Assembly: GCA_964581365.1 (NCBI GenBank)
Contig: CAZOOF010000008.1
Coordinates: forward strand, 1-50,142
Direction: 5' to 3'
DNA: 50,142 nucleotides
Source: JAITWN01 sp964581365
GTDB taxonomy: Bacteria; Pseudomonadota; Gammaproteobacteria; SZUA-140
Part shown: positions 8,707-18,366 of the stretch, piece by piece
Layout of the letters: the number at the start of each line of letters is the position of its first letter
How positions within the stretch are numbered: position 1 is the first letter of the stretch
Made by a program: the position numbers and the translations under genes
The notes under the pieces: generated by a model
What the model was told of the DNA's origin: nothing
The model's input: the letters and a program-made list of their open reading frames with translations, nothing else
Databases searched by the model: none

Positions 8707-10593
8707 TCAGGGACAGAGGCCCTCACCGAAGGGACTGATGACGCCCGGCGGCGGAACATCCGCATCTTCCACATCGCTAGCAGCAACCGGCAGCCAGAAG
8801 TCCTGGAAGTCCAGCGATTCAGTGCCATCGACCGTCGCAGTCGCAGTCAAGCGCACATGCACCCAGTTGGCATACTGCTGCGGGTAGGTGATGCCGAACT
8901 GGAATGCGCCGTTGGCGTCGGTAACCACGTTGACCGGCACAGAAGCCACATTACCCGGAGTGAGCTTGCCATCGAGGTTGGTATCCTCGCCCGCGTCCAG
9001 GATGCCGTTCAGGTTCAGATCCTCGTTCTGACACACGTCATCGTGATCTACCACCCACACGCCGTTGTCGAGGACGTACCTGCCCTTCGCATAAGCGGGA
9101 TTGGGGCCGTTAGGGTCGCTGGGATTGACGGAAAGGATCAGCGGAACCCCCGCAGCGGCATTGCCGTTCGCATCGGTAACCATGACGGTATAAGGCATGC
9201 GATAGGTCGTCAGATCCGGCTCTTCGATCTGGTTGCCGGTTCCGAGCCGCACGAACAGCGCGCTGCGGGCGACCGTGAGGGCGACCGTCGAGCTGATCGA
9301 GGGATCCTCGTCCACCTCGGCACGGATGATCACCCCATCCTTGGCGGTGGTCGCCGAGGATGAGATATAGGTCGTGGAGGCGCGACCCTGCAGGTTGGTC
9401 GTCGCAGTCGCGCTGGACAGGGTACCGCCGCTGTTATCTGTGACGATGGTAAAGCGGACCAGCTTGCCCGATACCAGATTGTTGTTGGCATCGCGCACCG
9501 TTACCGTAATGGTAGACTCCTGTTGAACGGTCTGATCGCCATCGTTCGGTCCAATCGTGGACGGGCTGGCCTGCGCATTGATGGAGTCCGCCTCCGTAGC
9601 CACGAAGTTCACGATGCGAGCGGTGGACGGACCATCGGCGGCCGCCACGCTCAGGGTCGCCGGGCCGGCATTGACTGACGAGATCCACAGGCTCGCCTCG
9701 CCGTCATCGTCGGTGATCGCGTTGTTCGCCGGTACCGTGCACACCGCATCCGAGAACAGTGTCCCGCGGGTGGACGAGAAATTCAGTGCCTCACCGATGA
9801 CCGGACTGCCGCCCTGCAGCCAGGATGCGGTTACCTCCTCGCAGCTGTTGATTTCGATGGCCGCTCCGGTGTCGGGCGTCAACAGGGAGAACTCGTCACC
9901 CGAGACATTGAGCGCATGGCTCGCGCTTGCGCCCTGGGCAGACACGGTAATGGTATCCGAACCGGCCTGGTCAGCAATGACGGTGACCTGGACCTGGCCG
10001 CCAGTATTGGTAGTGAGCGATGGTGCGGTCAGCCTGTTGCCACGACTCGAAGTGACATCCACGGTGCGACCGGCGATCGGATTGTTATCGGAATCGCGCA
10101 GGAGAATGGTCAGCGTCACCAGGTCTCGCAGGGTCGCTGAAGTCTCTCCCGCGATGCTGAGCGTGGTGCCGGTAACCGCGATCGCGACCGAATCGCTGAG
10201 ATTGCCGGCGGTCGCCGTTACCGTGATGGTCCGATTGCTGTAATCACCGCCCGGGGTAAGAACGGCTTCCACCCGGCCCGCACCGTCAGTTGCCGCGCCG
10301 AGGGGAACCTCGAGCGAACCGGATGATGCGGAAAACGTCACAGGCACGTCGGCCAGCAGATTATTGCGCTGGTCCTTGACGATCGCCGAGATGATGGAGT
10401 CGGCATTTCCGCTCGATCCCAGCTGGGGAGAGCTCGCCAGCAGTGTCAGCGAGGTTGCGGAAACCGTAACCCCGGTTGCCGGATCGCCGCCGCCTCCAGT
10501 ACCGCTGACGAAGCCGTCGTCCCCGCCCCCGCAGCCTGCGATCAGTAGCGCGGTCAGTAGTGCCGTCGTTTTACGTAAGTTTCCCCACATCAC
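8707..10593 (-). CDS. Ig-like (Big_1/invasin-type) repeat lipoprotein downstream of pilQ
   Basis: 628 aa. The signal peptide ends in a lipobox with Cys21 (LLIAGC), followed by a Gly-rich linker. About five Big_1-type beta-sandwich repeats follow, recognisable by recurring motifs such as GxxVTFSxSxGxL, TDxxGxAxxxL and ITVTVRDANNNLVSG. A C-terminal part contains a Ca-binding-like Asp/Asn motif (near DLNLNGILDAGED) and a tail ending FGEGLCP. Intimin/invasin-type repeats act as rigid surface stalks. The place 107 bases after pilQ, with the shared terminator only after this gene, suggests co-expression with the pilus secretin. Role unknown: a surface adhesin or a T4P accessory are both possible. 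A GGAGG lies about 14 bases before the first ATG. Confidence 0.85.
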   Translation of the reverse strand: MMWGNLRKTTALLTALLIAGCGGGDDGFVSGTGGGGDPATGVTVSATSLTLLASSPQLGSSGNADSIISAIVKDQRNNLLADVPVTFSASSGSLEVPLGAATDGAGRVEAVLTPGGDYSNRTITVTATAGNLSDSVAIAVTGTTLSIAGETSATLRDLVTLTILLRDSDNNPIAGRTVDVTSSRGNRLTAPSLTTNTGGQVQVTVIADQAGSDTITVSAQGASASHALNVSGDEFSLLTPDTGAAIEINSCEEVTASWLQGGSPVIGEALNFSSTRGTLFSDAVCTVPANNAITDDDGEASLWISSVNAGPATLSVAAADGPSTARIVNFVATEADSINAQASPSTIGPNDGDQTVQQESTITVTVRDANNNLVSGKLVRFTIVTDNSGGTLSSATATTNLQGRASTTYISSSATTAKDGVIIRAEVDEDPSISSTVALTVARSALFVRLGTGNQIEEPDLTTYRMPYTVMVTDANGNAAAGVPLILSVNPSDPNGPNPAYAKGRYVLDNGVWVVDHDDVCQNEDLNLNGILDAGEDTNLDGKLTPGNVASVPVNVVTDANGAFQFGITYPQQYANWVHVRLTATATVDGTESLDFQDFWLPVAASDVEDADVPPPGVISPFGEGLCP

Positions 10594-10700
10594 CCTGTTG
10601 CCTCCGGTTCAGCACCACGCTATCCCGTGCGGGACGCGACGGCACACTTGTTCTGAATCTGTCCCTTTCAATCGTGCCCGCACCGCCGTGCGGACCCCCC

Positions 10701-12842
10701 TCACCGCATCGTGAGCGATTCCTTGAGGATCTTCGGTGTCACGAAGATCAGCAGTTCGTTCTTGCTGTCGATCTTGGCGGTCTGCCGGAACAGAGCGCCA
10801 AGTAAGGGCAGATCACCAAGCAGCGGCACCTTGGAAACTCCCTCGGAGCGCTCCTGTTCGTAGATGCCGCCGAGCACCACGGTTTCTCCGTTATTGACCA
10901 GCACCTGGGTAGTTACGGCGCGCTTGTCCACACTGGGAACGCCCTGGAACACCTGACCCACGCTATCCTTGCTCACGGTCAGATCGAGAATGATCCGGTC
11001 ATCCGGCGTGATCTGCGGCTTGACCGTCAGACCGAGCACGGCTTCCTTGAACTGCACCGTGGTGGCCCCGCTGGACGCGGCCGTCAGATAGGGGATCTCC
11101 ACACCCTGCTTGATCATCGCTTCGTTCTGGTTGGAGGTGATGACGCGCGGGGTGGAAACCACTTCACCGCGGCCTTCCGCCTGCATCGCCGACAGCTCGA
11201 GATCGATCAGGTAATCCGAACCCAGCACTGCCAAGGCGAATGAAGCCGGCGTTCCCGAGGTATTGGCTGCCGGCAGGTTCACCGCCAGGCGATCTCCGAG
11301 TGACGGCATGGATACCGGCAACGGAGCAGTTCCGACCATGGTGTCGGTTCCGGACAACGTTCCACCAACCGCAATCGCCCCGCGCGAACCGTTGCTGCGC
11401 ACGCCGGCGCCGCCGACGCGCACACCGAGATCACGGCTGAAATCGTCGCTGGCCACCACCACTCGCGACTCGATCAGCACCTGCTTCACGGGAATGTCCA
11501 GTTTGGCCACCAGATTGCGGATGTCCTGCAGCTTGTCGGCCGTGTCGCGGATCAGCAGCGTATTGGTACGCTGGTCGACGGTGACATTACCACGCTCGGA
11601 CAGCATCGAGTTTTCTCTGGCCTTGAGCAGTGAAGCGATGTCCTCGGCCTTGGCGTAGTTGATCTGCACCATGTCCGAGGTCAGCGGCGCGAGCTCCTCG
11701 ATCTGTTTCTGAGACTCGAATTCGGACTTCTCGCGGGCGGCGATCTCTTCTGCCGGCGCGATCATGATCACGTTGCCAGCCTGGCGCATCGCCAGACCCT
11801 TGCTCTTGAGCACGATGTCGAGCGCCTGATCCCAGGGCACGTTCTGCAGCCGCAGCGTGACGTTGCCGGTCACCGCATCCGAAGTCACCATGTTCATGCC
11901 GGTGAAGTCGGCGATGATCTGCAGGACAGCGCGCACTTCGATGTCCTGGAAGTTGAGCGACAGACGCTCGCCGGAGTACTCCTGACGGGCGCGTGCCTCA
12001 CGCGCCTCCTTGGTCACCGGCTTGACCTCCAGGGTCAGCCTGGTATCCGCCTGGTAGGCCAGATGCTCGAACTCACCGTCGGTCTCCACCACCAGGCGCA
12101 CGGCGCCGTTCTGGGAGAAACTGTCGATGGTGGTCACCGGAGTGGCGAAATCGACCACGTCCATACGCCGACGCAGATCTTCGGGCAGGCGAGCGTTGAG
12201 GAAGTCGAGCAGGATCCTGCCGCCGCTGCGATCAATGTTGACGGGAATACCGGGCTCGGAGAGGCCAATGGTAATGCGGGCCTCGCCCGCCTTGCCGCGG
12301 CTGAAATCGATTCCGGTGATGCTGTTGACGACTGCTCCAGGCGGAGGGGCCGGCCGATCTGCGGCGCCCATCGAGAGCGGTGAAGACTGGGTCGGCGCGG
12401 CCTGCAGCCCGGAGGACCCCTCGAGCACGATGTATACGGTGCCGTCTTCGACCCGGGTTTCGTACGGTACCATCCGATCGAGATTGATCACCACCCGGGT
12501 GCGCCCCTGAGACTCGACCGCATTTATGCTGCGCACCACACCGGACCCGATTTCCTTGCGACGCGGCAGCTCGCTGGTGGCATCCGGAAAGTCCAGGGCA
12601 ATGCGCGCCGGATTGTCGGTGCTGAAGCTCAGGAGATTGGGCGCGTCGTCCGCGGCCACATCGAGCTTAATCTGTACCTTGTTTCCAGGCAGGGTCACCA
12701 CGTCCCAGTTCTGGAGACGCTGTGCGGACAGCGCGGGGTCAGCGCACATGGCTGCCGCCAGCAGGGTCATTCCGGCACAGACGCTGCGCAACGGGCGCAT
12801 CTTGTGGCATGCGCGTAGACGATTCGATTCCCGGGTTACCAT
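10701..12842 (-). CDS. pilQ: Type IV pilus secretin PilQ
   Basis: 713 aa. Forms the outer-membrane pore through which the pilus passes. After a signal peptide (cleavage near ALSAQ) there are two AMIN domains that bind peptidoglycan (about 45-145 and 170-275), an STN domain (YSGERLSLNFQDIEVRAVLQ), a secretin N1-type domain (MVQINYAKAEDIASLLKA) and a C-terminal secretin barrel with VSTPRVITSNQ and the signature VPLLGDLPLLGALFR. The gene begins 24 bases after pilP with GGAGG about 10-14 bases before the ATG. Met15 is an alternative start. Length is typical of PilQ. Confidence 0.98.
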   Translation of the reverse strand: MVTRESNRLRACHKMRPLRSVCAGMTLLAAAMCADPALSAQRLQNWDVVTLPGNKVQIKLDVAADDAPNLLSFSTDNPARIALDFPDATSELPRRKEIGSGVVRSINAVESQGRTRVVINLDRMVPYETRVEDGTVYIVLEGSSGLQAAPTQSSPLSMGAADRPAPPPGAVVNSITGIDFSRGKAGEARITIGLSEPGIPVNIDRSGGRILLDFLNARLPEDLRRRMDVVDFATPVTTIDSFSQNGAVRLVVETDGEFEHLAYQADTRLTLEVKPVTKEAREARARQEYSGERLSLNFQDIEVRAVLQIIADFTGMNMVTSDAVTGNVTLRLQNVPWDQALDIVLKSKGLAMRQAGNVIMIAPAEEIAAREKSEFESQKQIEELAPLTSDMVQINYAKAEDIASLLKARENSMLSERGNVTVDQRTNTLLIRDTADKLQDIRNLVAKLDIPVKQVLIESRVVVASDDFSRDLGVRVGGAGVRSNGSRGAIAVGGTLSGTDTMVGTAPLPVSMPSLGDRLAVNLPAANTSGTPASFALAVLGSDYLIDLELSAMQAEGRGEVVSTPRVITSNQNEAMIKQGVEIPYLTAASSGATTVQFKEAVLGLTVKPQITPDDRIILDLTVSKDSVGQVFQGVPSVDKRAVTTQVLVNNGETVVLGGIYEQERSEGVSKVPLLGDLPLLGALFRQTAKIDSKNELLIFVTPKILKESLTMR

Positions 12843-12866
12843 AACTTCACGTCCTCCGTTGCGTGC

Positions 12867-13445
12867 TCATTGCTCGTTCATGGCCAGGGATGCTTCGCGC
12901 TCCTCCCAGCCACCGAGACCATCAGGGACGATTTCGGTCAGCAGCAGCCGCTGCTCCTGTATCGTCTTGATCTTGCCGTAGTTCTGCCCCATGTAACTGC
13001 CCGTGCGTACGCGATGGACCACTCCGTCCGGCGCCTTGACCAGGCCCCAGGTCGCATTCTGGAATTCCAACGTTCCCAGCATGCTGAGCGAATCCAGTGG
13101 ATAGGACTCCAGCACTTCCTTCCGTCGCCGGATATCGGGAGCCACACCATTGCTACTCCGCGCTGCCGCCTCGGCCACCATCTCCCGGGTGTCCGACGTG
13201 AAGGGATCACGCAGACCCACGGCGGCGTAGACATAGGTCTGCACCGGAGCAAACTCGGGCAGCGGCTCGACCTTGCCTTTGCGCTGCTTCGCATCGGCGA
13301 CGAACTCGCGCAGATCGGACGTGCCGCCATCGCTGCAGGCGGTCAGAAGCAGCGCCAGCACCGGCGCCAGCGCTTTGGCGAAGGTTCGGGCGACCGGCCG
13401 CTGCAGCGCGCCGCTCGGACTCGTCCTTTCGTCATCGGCGATCAT
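12867..13445 (-). CDS. pilP: Type IV pilus lipoprotein PilP
   Basis: 192 aa inner-membrane lipoprotein linking the PilNO complex to PilQ. The lipobox Cys is at residue 37 (LLLTAC), so the N-terminal cytoplasmic part is longer than usual; a later start is possible but none has a better ribosome-binding site. The conserved region includes VGLRDPFTS, LDSLSMLGTLEF and the C-terminal beta domain VHRVRTGSYMGQNYGKI. The ATG overlaps the pilO stop by 4 bases. Confidence 0.96.
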   Translation of the reverse strand: MIADDERTSPSGALQRPVARTFAKALAPVLALLLTACSDGGTSDLREFVADAKQRKGKVEPLPEFAPVQTYVYAAVGLRDPFTSDTREMVAEAAARSSNGVAPDIRRRKEVLESYPLDSLSMLGTLEFQNATWGLVKAPDGVVHRVRTGSYMGQNYGKIKTIQEQRLLLTEIVPDGLGGWEEREASLAMNEQ

Positions 13446-14092
13446 TCTTCCTCCTGCAGAAGTTCTTCATCTTCCAGGTAGCGGTAGGTCCGCGCGGTTA
13501 CTTCCATCACCAGCGGATCATCGACGCTCCGGGCGGTCTTCGAGTCCCTGCCCGAACCGGCCTGACGCAGACCGACGGTGAAGTCCTGCAGCGTCACGAT
13601 TCGGGACAGTGCCGCAATGTCGCTGACGAAGCGCCCGAACTCGTGATAGCTGCCGGTAACCTTCATCCTTATCGGCAGCTCCGCGTAGAAGTCTGCGGGT
13701 CTTTCGGCTTCAGGCTTGAACAGCTCGAATTCCAGGCCACTCTGCAGTCCGGTCTGGGACACATCGACCAGCAGTTCGGCGACCTCGGTGCGGCTTGGCA
13801 GCTGCCGCAGCATGGTTCCGAACGAGCGCCGCATCTCTTCCATCTGCGCCTTGTAGGCATCCAGATTCGCCGCCTTGGCCTGCTTGACCAGGAATTCCTC
13901 CTTGAGAGTCTTCTCCTGCTGGCGTGTCTTCTCCAGCGTCTCGAACTGCTTCTTCGTATCCAGCCACAGACCGGCTCCGAGCACCGCCACACTGAGCAGC
14001 ACGATCGCTGCGGCCTTGACCGGCCGAGGCCAGCGCGCGACATCGTTGAAATCGATATCGCGCAACTGCGAAAGATCGAAGTTCAGATTCAT
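13442..14092 (-). CDS. pilO: Type IV pilus alignment protein PilO
   Basis: 216 aa bitopic inner-membrane protein that pairs with PilN. A short cytoplasmic N-terminus (FDLSQLRDIDFNDV) precedes one transmembrane helix at about 28-45 (AAAIVLLSVAVLGAGLWL), a periplasmic coiled coil rich in K/E/Q (about 45-90) and a ferredoxin-like PilO domain (QLPSRTEVAELLVDVSQTG; VTGSYHEFGRFVSDIAAL). It overlaps pilN and pilP by 4 bases at each end, which implies translational coupling across the operon. Confidence 0.97.
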   Translation of the reverse strand: MNLNFDLSQLRDIDFNDVARWPRPVKAAAIVLLSVAVLGAGLWLDTKKQFETLEKTRQQEKTLKEEFLVKQAKAANLDAYKAQMEEMRRSFGTMLRQLPSRTEVAELLVDVSQTGLQSGLEFELFKPEAERPADFYAELPIRMKVTGSYHEFGRFVSDIAALSRIVTLQDFTVGLRQAGSGRDSKTARSVDDPLVMEVTARTYRYLEDEELLQEEE

Positions 14093-14661
14093 ATGCTGCC
14101 CTCCGGACCGCTGCCCTCACGCTGGCCGCCCTGGCGGACAGTGAGCTTGAACACGCTGCTGCGGGTTGCAGCCTTGGCATCGGCTTCGATCACATCCAGT
14201 CGCGGAGAGACAAACCAGTCCGATCCGTCCAGATTGCGCATGAAGGCCGATACGCGGGCATTCGATTCGGCAACTCCCTCGATCACAATGCTCCCGGCCT
14301 GCTGGGATATTCTGGTGAGGTGCAGACCGGCGGGAACCGCGCGGACCAGTTCATCGAAGATGTGAACTATCTCGGGCCGACGCGTCTGCAGCTCCTGGAT
14401 GATGTTCATTCGCGCGAGCAGCTGCTGCTTCGTGGTTTCGAGCGCCCTGATCTCTGTGATCTTGGCGTCGACCGCAGCGATTTCATCGCGCATGTACTTG
14501 TTCCGCTGCTCCTGCGCGGCAATCAGCCCACCGATGTGGATGTGGACATAGAGCACGATGACGCCCATCAGAATGCTGGCGCCGGCAGCGATCGAGAAGA
14601 ACTGCCGCCGCTCCTCCTTGCGCCGCATTTCGCGCCATGGCAATAGATTGATGCGAGTCAT
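14089..14661 (-). CDS. pilN: Type IV pilus assembly protein PilN
   Basis: 190 aa. Starts with the invariant MTRINLLPWREMRRKEE motif that binds the groove of PilM. A transmembrane helix (about 22-44) and a periplasmic coiled coil (about 50-85, EIRALETTKQQLLARM) follow, then a ferredoxin-like domain. It forms the inner-membrane alignment complex with PilO and PilP. The ATG overlaps the pilM stop (ATGA). Confidence 0.98.
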   Translation of the reverse strand: MTRINLLPWREMRRKEERRQFFSIAAGASILMGVIVLYVHIHIGGLIAAQEQRNKYMRDEIAAVDAKITEIRALETTKQQLLARMNIIQELQTRRPEIVHIFDELVRAVPAGLHLTRISQQAGSIVIEGVAESNARVSAFMRNLDGSDWFVSPRLDVIEADAKAATRSSVFKLTVRQGGQREGSGPEGSI

Positions 14662-15728
14662 CGGTCTGAGAACCTCCTCATGGCGAGCCCGCAGGCGATC
14701 ATCAGAGATGACGCGTCTGACCGTATGCCCTCGGGGTTGATGCGCGAGGTCAGCGACATATTGGCAAAGGGATTTGCCACTGACGTGGTGATACCCACCT
14801 TGTCCTCGATCATCGCATCGACGCCGGGTATGGCGGCGCAGCCACCGGCAAGAACGATGTGATCGACCGTGTTGTGCTGGCTGGATGAGAAGAAGAACTG
14901 CAGCGATCGACTGACCTGCTGAGCCATCGCTTCCTTGAACGGCTGCAGGACTTCGGTTTCATAGTTATCCGGCAGACCGCCGTGCCTCTTCGCCTGCCCC
15001 GCCTCATCGTATGACAGGCCGTAACGACGCATGATCTCCTCGGTGAGCTGACGCCCGCCAAAGACCTGCTCGCGGGTGTAGATGACCTTGAAATCATGAG
15101 ACACACTGAGCGTGGTCATGGTAGCGCCGACGTCGATGACGGCTATGGTCTTGTCGACGCCGTTATCGGGCAGCTGGTTGTGGAGCAGTGTGAATGCCGT
15201 CTCCATGGCGAAGGCCTCGACATCCACGATACGGGCGCTGAGACCGCCGAGCTCCAGCGCGGCGACACGCACGTCCACGTTCTCGCTTCGTGAAGCGGCG
15301 AGCAGAACGTCCACCATTCCTTCCTGCTTCTCGGAGGATCCCAAGACCTCGAAATCGAGGTTGACCTCCTCCAGCGGATACGGAATGTACTGGTCTGCTT
15401 CGAGCCGGATCTGATCGGCCATGTCGTCGTCATTCAACGACGCCGGCATCGAAATGATCTTGGTGATGACCGCGGAGCCGGCGACCGCGACCGCAGCATT
15501 GCGGGTGCGCGTTCCAGCGCGGCTTACGGCCCGCTTGATCGCGGCGCCCACCGCATCGACATCGGCGATATTCTTTTCCTCCACCGCATTCTGCGGCAGG
15601 GGAACCACGGCGTAGCTTTCCACGCGATAGCGTCCGCCACTCTGGCCGAGTTCGAGCAGCTTCACCGAGGTGGAGCTGATGTCGAGCCCGATCAGGGCGG
15701 GCGGAGCCCTGTTGATCATCTGAAGCAT
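14658..15728 (-). CDS. pilM: Type IV pilus actin-like ATPase PilM
   Basis: 356 aa, cytoplasmic. The FtsA/actin-like fold is recognisable from LIGLDISSTSVKLLELG (phosphate 1), IAVIDVGATMTTLSV (phosphate 2) and HIVLAGGCAAIPGVD (adenosine loop). It binds the PilN N-terminal peptide and recruits the assembly ATPases. First gene of the pilMNOPQ unit and divergent from ponA. ATG at 15728 with GAGG about 12 bases upstream; Met4 is an alternative. Confidence 0.98.
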   Translation of the reverse strand: MLQMINRAPPALIGLDISSTSVKLLELGQSGGRYRVESYAVVPLPQNAVEEKNIADVDAVGAAIKRAVSRAGTRTRNAAVAVAGSAVITKIISMPASLNDDDMADQIRLEADQYIPYPLEEVNLDFEVLGSSEKQEGMVDVLLAASRSENVDVRVAALELGGLSARIVDVEAFAMETAFTLLHNQLPDNGVDKTIAVIDVGATMTTLSVSHDFKVIYTREQVFGGRQLTEEIMRRYGLSYDEAGQAKRHGGLPDNYETEVLQPFKEAMAQQVSRSLQFFFSSSQHNTVDHIVLAGGCAAIPGVDAMIEDKVGITTSVANPFANMSLTSRINPEGIRSDASSLMIACGLAMRRFSDR

Positions 15729-15826
15729 GCTGATGTGGGCCTCGTTTCAGGCGGACAGAGTTCTGGAACCGGCTCGGGACGCGGGAAATCCCCCGTTGCC
15801 CCTCGCCACCGTATTTCCTTTATTCA

Positions 15827-15865
15827 ACGGACGTTATCGTCCGTGGTCTGAAAAAGTTTTATACT
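15827..15865 (+). promoter_or_regulatory. Candidate operator palindrome and ponA -10 in the pilM/ponA gap
   Basis: The 196-base divergent gap 15729-15924 holds a perfect 7-base inverted repeat ACGGACG-TTAT-CGTCCGT (15827-15844). A plus-strand TATACT (15860-15865) follows without a recognisable -35. The palindrome occupies the place of the -35, so an activator or repressor site is plausible. It could serve both ponA and pilM. No pilM promoter hexamers were convincing. Confidence 0.45.
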
Positions 15866-15924
15866 CAGCGGCGGAAATTTGTTAACTGGTCGCCATTCCC
15901 GCCACCGCCACAGGTCCGAGCCCC

Positions 15925-18366
15925 ATGCGCAAACTCGTTCTCGCCGGTATCCTCGGCATTGCCGGCATGGCCGTCATCGGCGCCATCGCGATCGGAGCCG
16001 CCTGGCTCGTGGTCGCGCCGAGCCTGCCTTCCATCGAAGCTCTGCGCGACATCCGCCTGCAGGTGCCGATGCGCGTTTACAGCCGGGACGGCATGCTCCT
16101 CGCCGAGTTCGGAGAGGTGCGCCGCATGCCGGTCCGCTATGAGGACACACCGGATCTGATGATCAAGGCGGTGCTGGCGGCCGAAGACGACCGCTTCTTC
16201 CAGCATCCGGGCGTCGATTACCAGGGCATTCTGCGCGCGGTCGTCAATCTCATTCGCACCGGCGAGAAGAGCCAGGGCGGCAGCACCATCACCATGCAGG
16301 TCGCGCGCAACTTCTTTCTGAGCAGCGAGAAGACCTATATGCGCAAGGTGAGCGAGATTTTCCTGGCACTGCGCATCGAGCACGAGCTCGACAAGGAGGA
16401 AATCCTCGAGCTGTACCTGAACAAGATTTATCTCGGCAACCGCGCCTACGGCGTCGCTTCAGCCGCCCAGACCTATTACGGCGCCGCGCTGCAGGACTTG
16501 ACTCTGGAACAGATGGCGATGATCGCGGGCCTGCCGAAGGCGCCCTCCAGGTCGAACCCCATCGCTGATCCCGAAAGAGCGGTGATCCGCCGCAACTACG
16601 TGCTGCGGCGCATGCACGATCTGGGCTTCATCAGTGGCGAAGAGCGTGATGCGGCCATGCAGGCTCCCGATGTCGCCCGGCTGCACAGCCTGTCAGCCGA
16701 GGTGGAGGCGGACCATATGGCAGAGATGGTTCGCCTGTACGTCGTCGGTCGTTATGGTGAGGAAGCGGCGTACACCTCAGGATTCAAGGTCTACACCACG
16801 CTGGACTCGCAGCTGCAGCAGTCCGCCATGAGGGCGCTGCGAGAGACCCTGCTGGAGTACGATCGCCGGCACGGCTACCGGGGCGCGGAATCGCGCCTCG
16901 ATCCGGCGATCATTGAGGATGCGGAAGCGCTTGGCGCGGCTCTGGCGAAAATCCCGGCGAGCGGGCTTCTGATCCCGGCCGCGGTCACCGCCATCGAGGA
17001 GCGCGAGGCGGAGATCGCCTTTGCCGACGGCTCCCGCGCCCGGATCGCCTGGGATGGCCTCAGTTGGGCACGGCGCCAGCTGGACAGTGACCGACGCGGT
17101 CCACCACCGCGCACCGCTGCCGATATATTGCACGTGGGCGATCTGATTCGCGTCGTCCCGGGAGCCGACGGCTGGCGCCTGGCCCAACGGCCCGAGGCGG
17201 ATGGCGCGCTGGTCGCCATCGACCCCGAGACCGGCGCCATCACTGCGCTTGCCGGCGGATTCGACTTCCAGCGCAGTCACTTCAATCGCGTCACCCAGGC
17301 TCAGCGGCAATCCGGTTCAGTATTCAAACCTTTCATATACTCAGCAGCGCTCGAAAAGGGATATACGCCGGCCTCGCTGATCAACGATGCCCCCGTCGTG
17401 TTCGATGATCCGGCGCTCGAGGACACCTGGCGGCCCGGCAACTACAGCGGTGAGTTCTTCGGCCCGACCCGGCTGCGCGTCGCGCTGGTGAATTCGCGCA
17501 ATCTGGTATCGATCCGGCTTCTCAGCGCCATTGGTATCCGGCAAGCCATCACCCATGCCGGGCGCTTCGGCTTCGACAGCTCCGCCCTGCCCCGTGATCT
17601 TTCATTGGCACTCGGCAGTGGAGCGGCGACGCCCTTGCAGATCGCTACCGGCTATGCGGTCTTCGCCAATGGCGGCTTTCTGGTGGCGCCTTACTTCATC
17701 GAGGAGATCCGCGACGGCAGCGATGCAGCGGTTTACAGAGCGGCCCCGGATATCATCTGTCGCGAGTGTGAAGCCGATCCGTCGATCGCTGTCGCTTTCG
17801 ATGCCAGCGTGGAGGCGGCAAGATCCTACGCTCAAGCCCAGGACACCGATCAGCCGCAGCTGCCACGGCTGGCGCGCAGGGCGATAAGCCCGCAGAACGC
17901 CTACCTCATGACCTCGATGATGCAGGATGTAATCACGCGGGGAACCGGCGTGCGCGCGCGGCAGCTGGGACGGAGCGACCTGGCGGGCAAGACCGGCACG
18001 ACTAACGACCTTCACGATGCCTGGTTCGCAGGCTACAACTCCAGTCTCGTCGCCGTGACCTGGCTGGGCTTCGACCAGCCCCGCTCACTCGGCAACGGCG
18101 AAACCGGCAGCCGCGCGGCGCTGCCCATGTGGATAAATTTCATGCGTGACGCCCTGCGCGGCGTCGCAGAAAAGCCCCTGGTACGCCCACCCGGCCTGGT
18201 CACCGTGCGCATAGACCCGGAAACCGGCCTGCTCGCAGGCAGCGCTCAGGAAGACGGGATCTTCGAGACCTTCCAGGCGGAGATGGTACCGCAGCGACAC
18301 GCCGAGATCAGGAGCGTCGGAACCGGAGCGAATACCGGCGGCATGAGTACCGAACCGTTATTCTGA
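15925..18366 (+). CDS. mrcA: Penicillin-binding protein 1A (bifunctional transglycosylase/transpeptidase)
   Basis: 813 aa. Polymerises and cross-links peptidoglycan in the periplasm. An N-terminal membrane anchor (about 4-30) is followed by the GT51 glycosyltransferase with AVLAAEDDRFFQHPG, GGSTITMQVARN and ELYLNKIYLGNRAYGV. The OB-like insertion typical of PBP1A lies between the two catalytic domains. The transpeptidase motifs are SVFK (465-468), SRN (524-526) and KTG (689-691), all intact. Divergent from pilMNOPQ as in Pseudomonas (ponA). The stop overlaps the convergent gltA stop by 9 bases. Confidence 0.98.
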   Translation: MRKLVLAGILGIAGMAVIGAIAIGAAWLVVAPSLPSIEALRDIRLQVPMRVYSRDGMLLAEFGEVRRMPVRYEDTPDLMIKAVLAAEDDRFFQHPGVDYQGILRAVVNLIRTGEKSQGGSTITMQVARNFFLSSEKTYMRKVSEIFLALRIEHELDKEEILELYLNKIYLGNRAYGVASAAQTYYGAALQDLTLEQMAMIAGLPKAPSRSNPIADPERAVIRRNYVLRRMHDLGFISGEERDAAMQAPDVARLHSLSAEVEADHMAEMVRLYVVGRYGEEAAYTSGFKVYTTLDSQLQQSAMRALRETLLEYDRRHGYRGAESRLDPAIIEDAEALGAALAKIPASGLLIPAAVTAIEEREAEIAFADGSRARIAWDGLSWARRQLDSDRRGPPPRTAADILHVGDLIRVVPGADGWRLAQRPEADGALVAIDPETGAITALAGGFDFQRSHFNRVTQAQRQSGSVFKPFIYSAALEKGYTPASLINDAPVVFDDPALEDTWRPGNYSGEFFGPTRLRVALVNSRNLVSIRLLSAIGIRQAITHAGRFGFDSSALPRDLSLALGSGAATPLQIATGYAVFANGGFLVAPYFIEEIRDGSDAAVYRAAPDIICRECEADPSIAVAFDASVEAARSYAQAQDTDQPQLPRLARRAISPQNAYLMTSMMQDVITRGTGVRARQLGRSDLAGKTGTTNDLHDAWFAGYNSSLVAVTWLGFDQPRSLGNGETGSRAALPMWINFMRDALRGVAEKPLVRPPGLVTVRIDPETGLLAGSAQEDGIFETFQAEMVPQRHAEIRSVGTGANTGGMSTEPLF

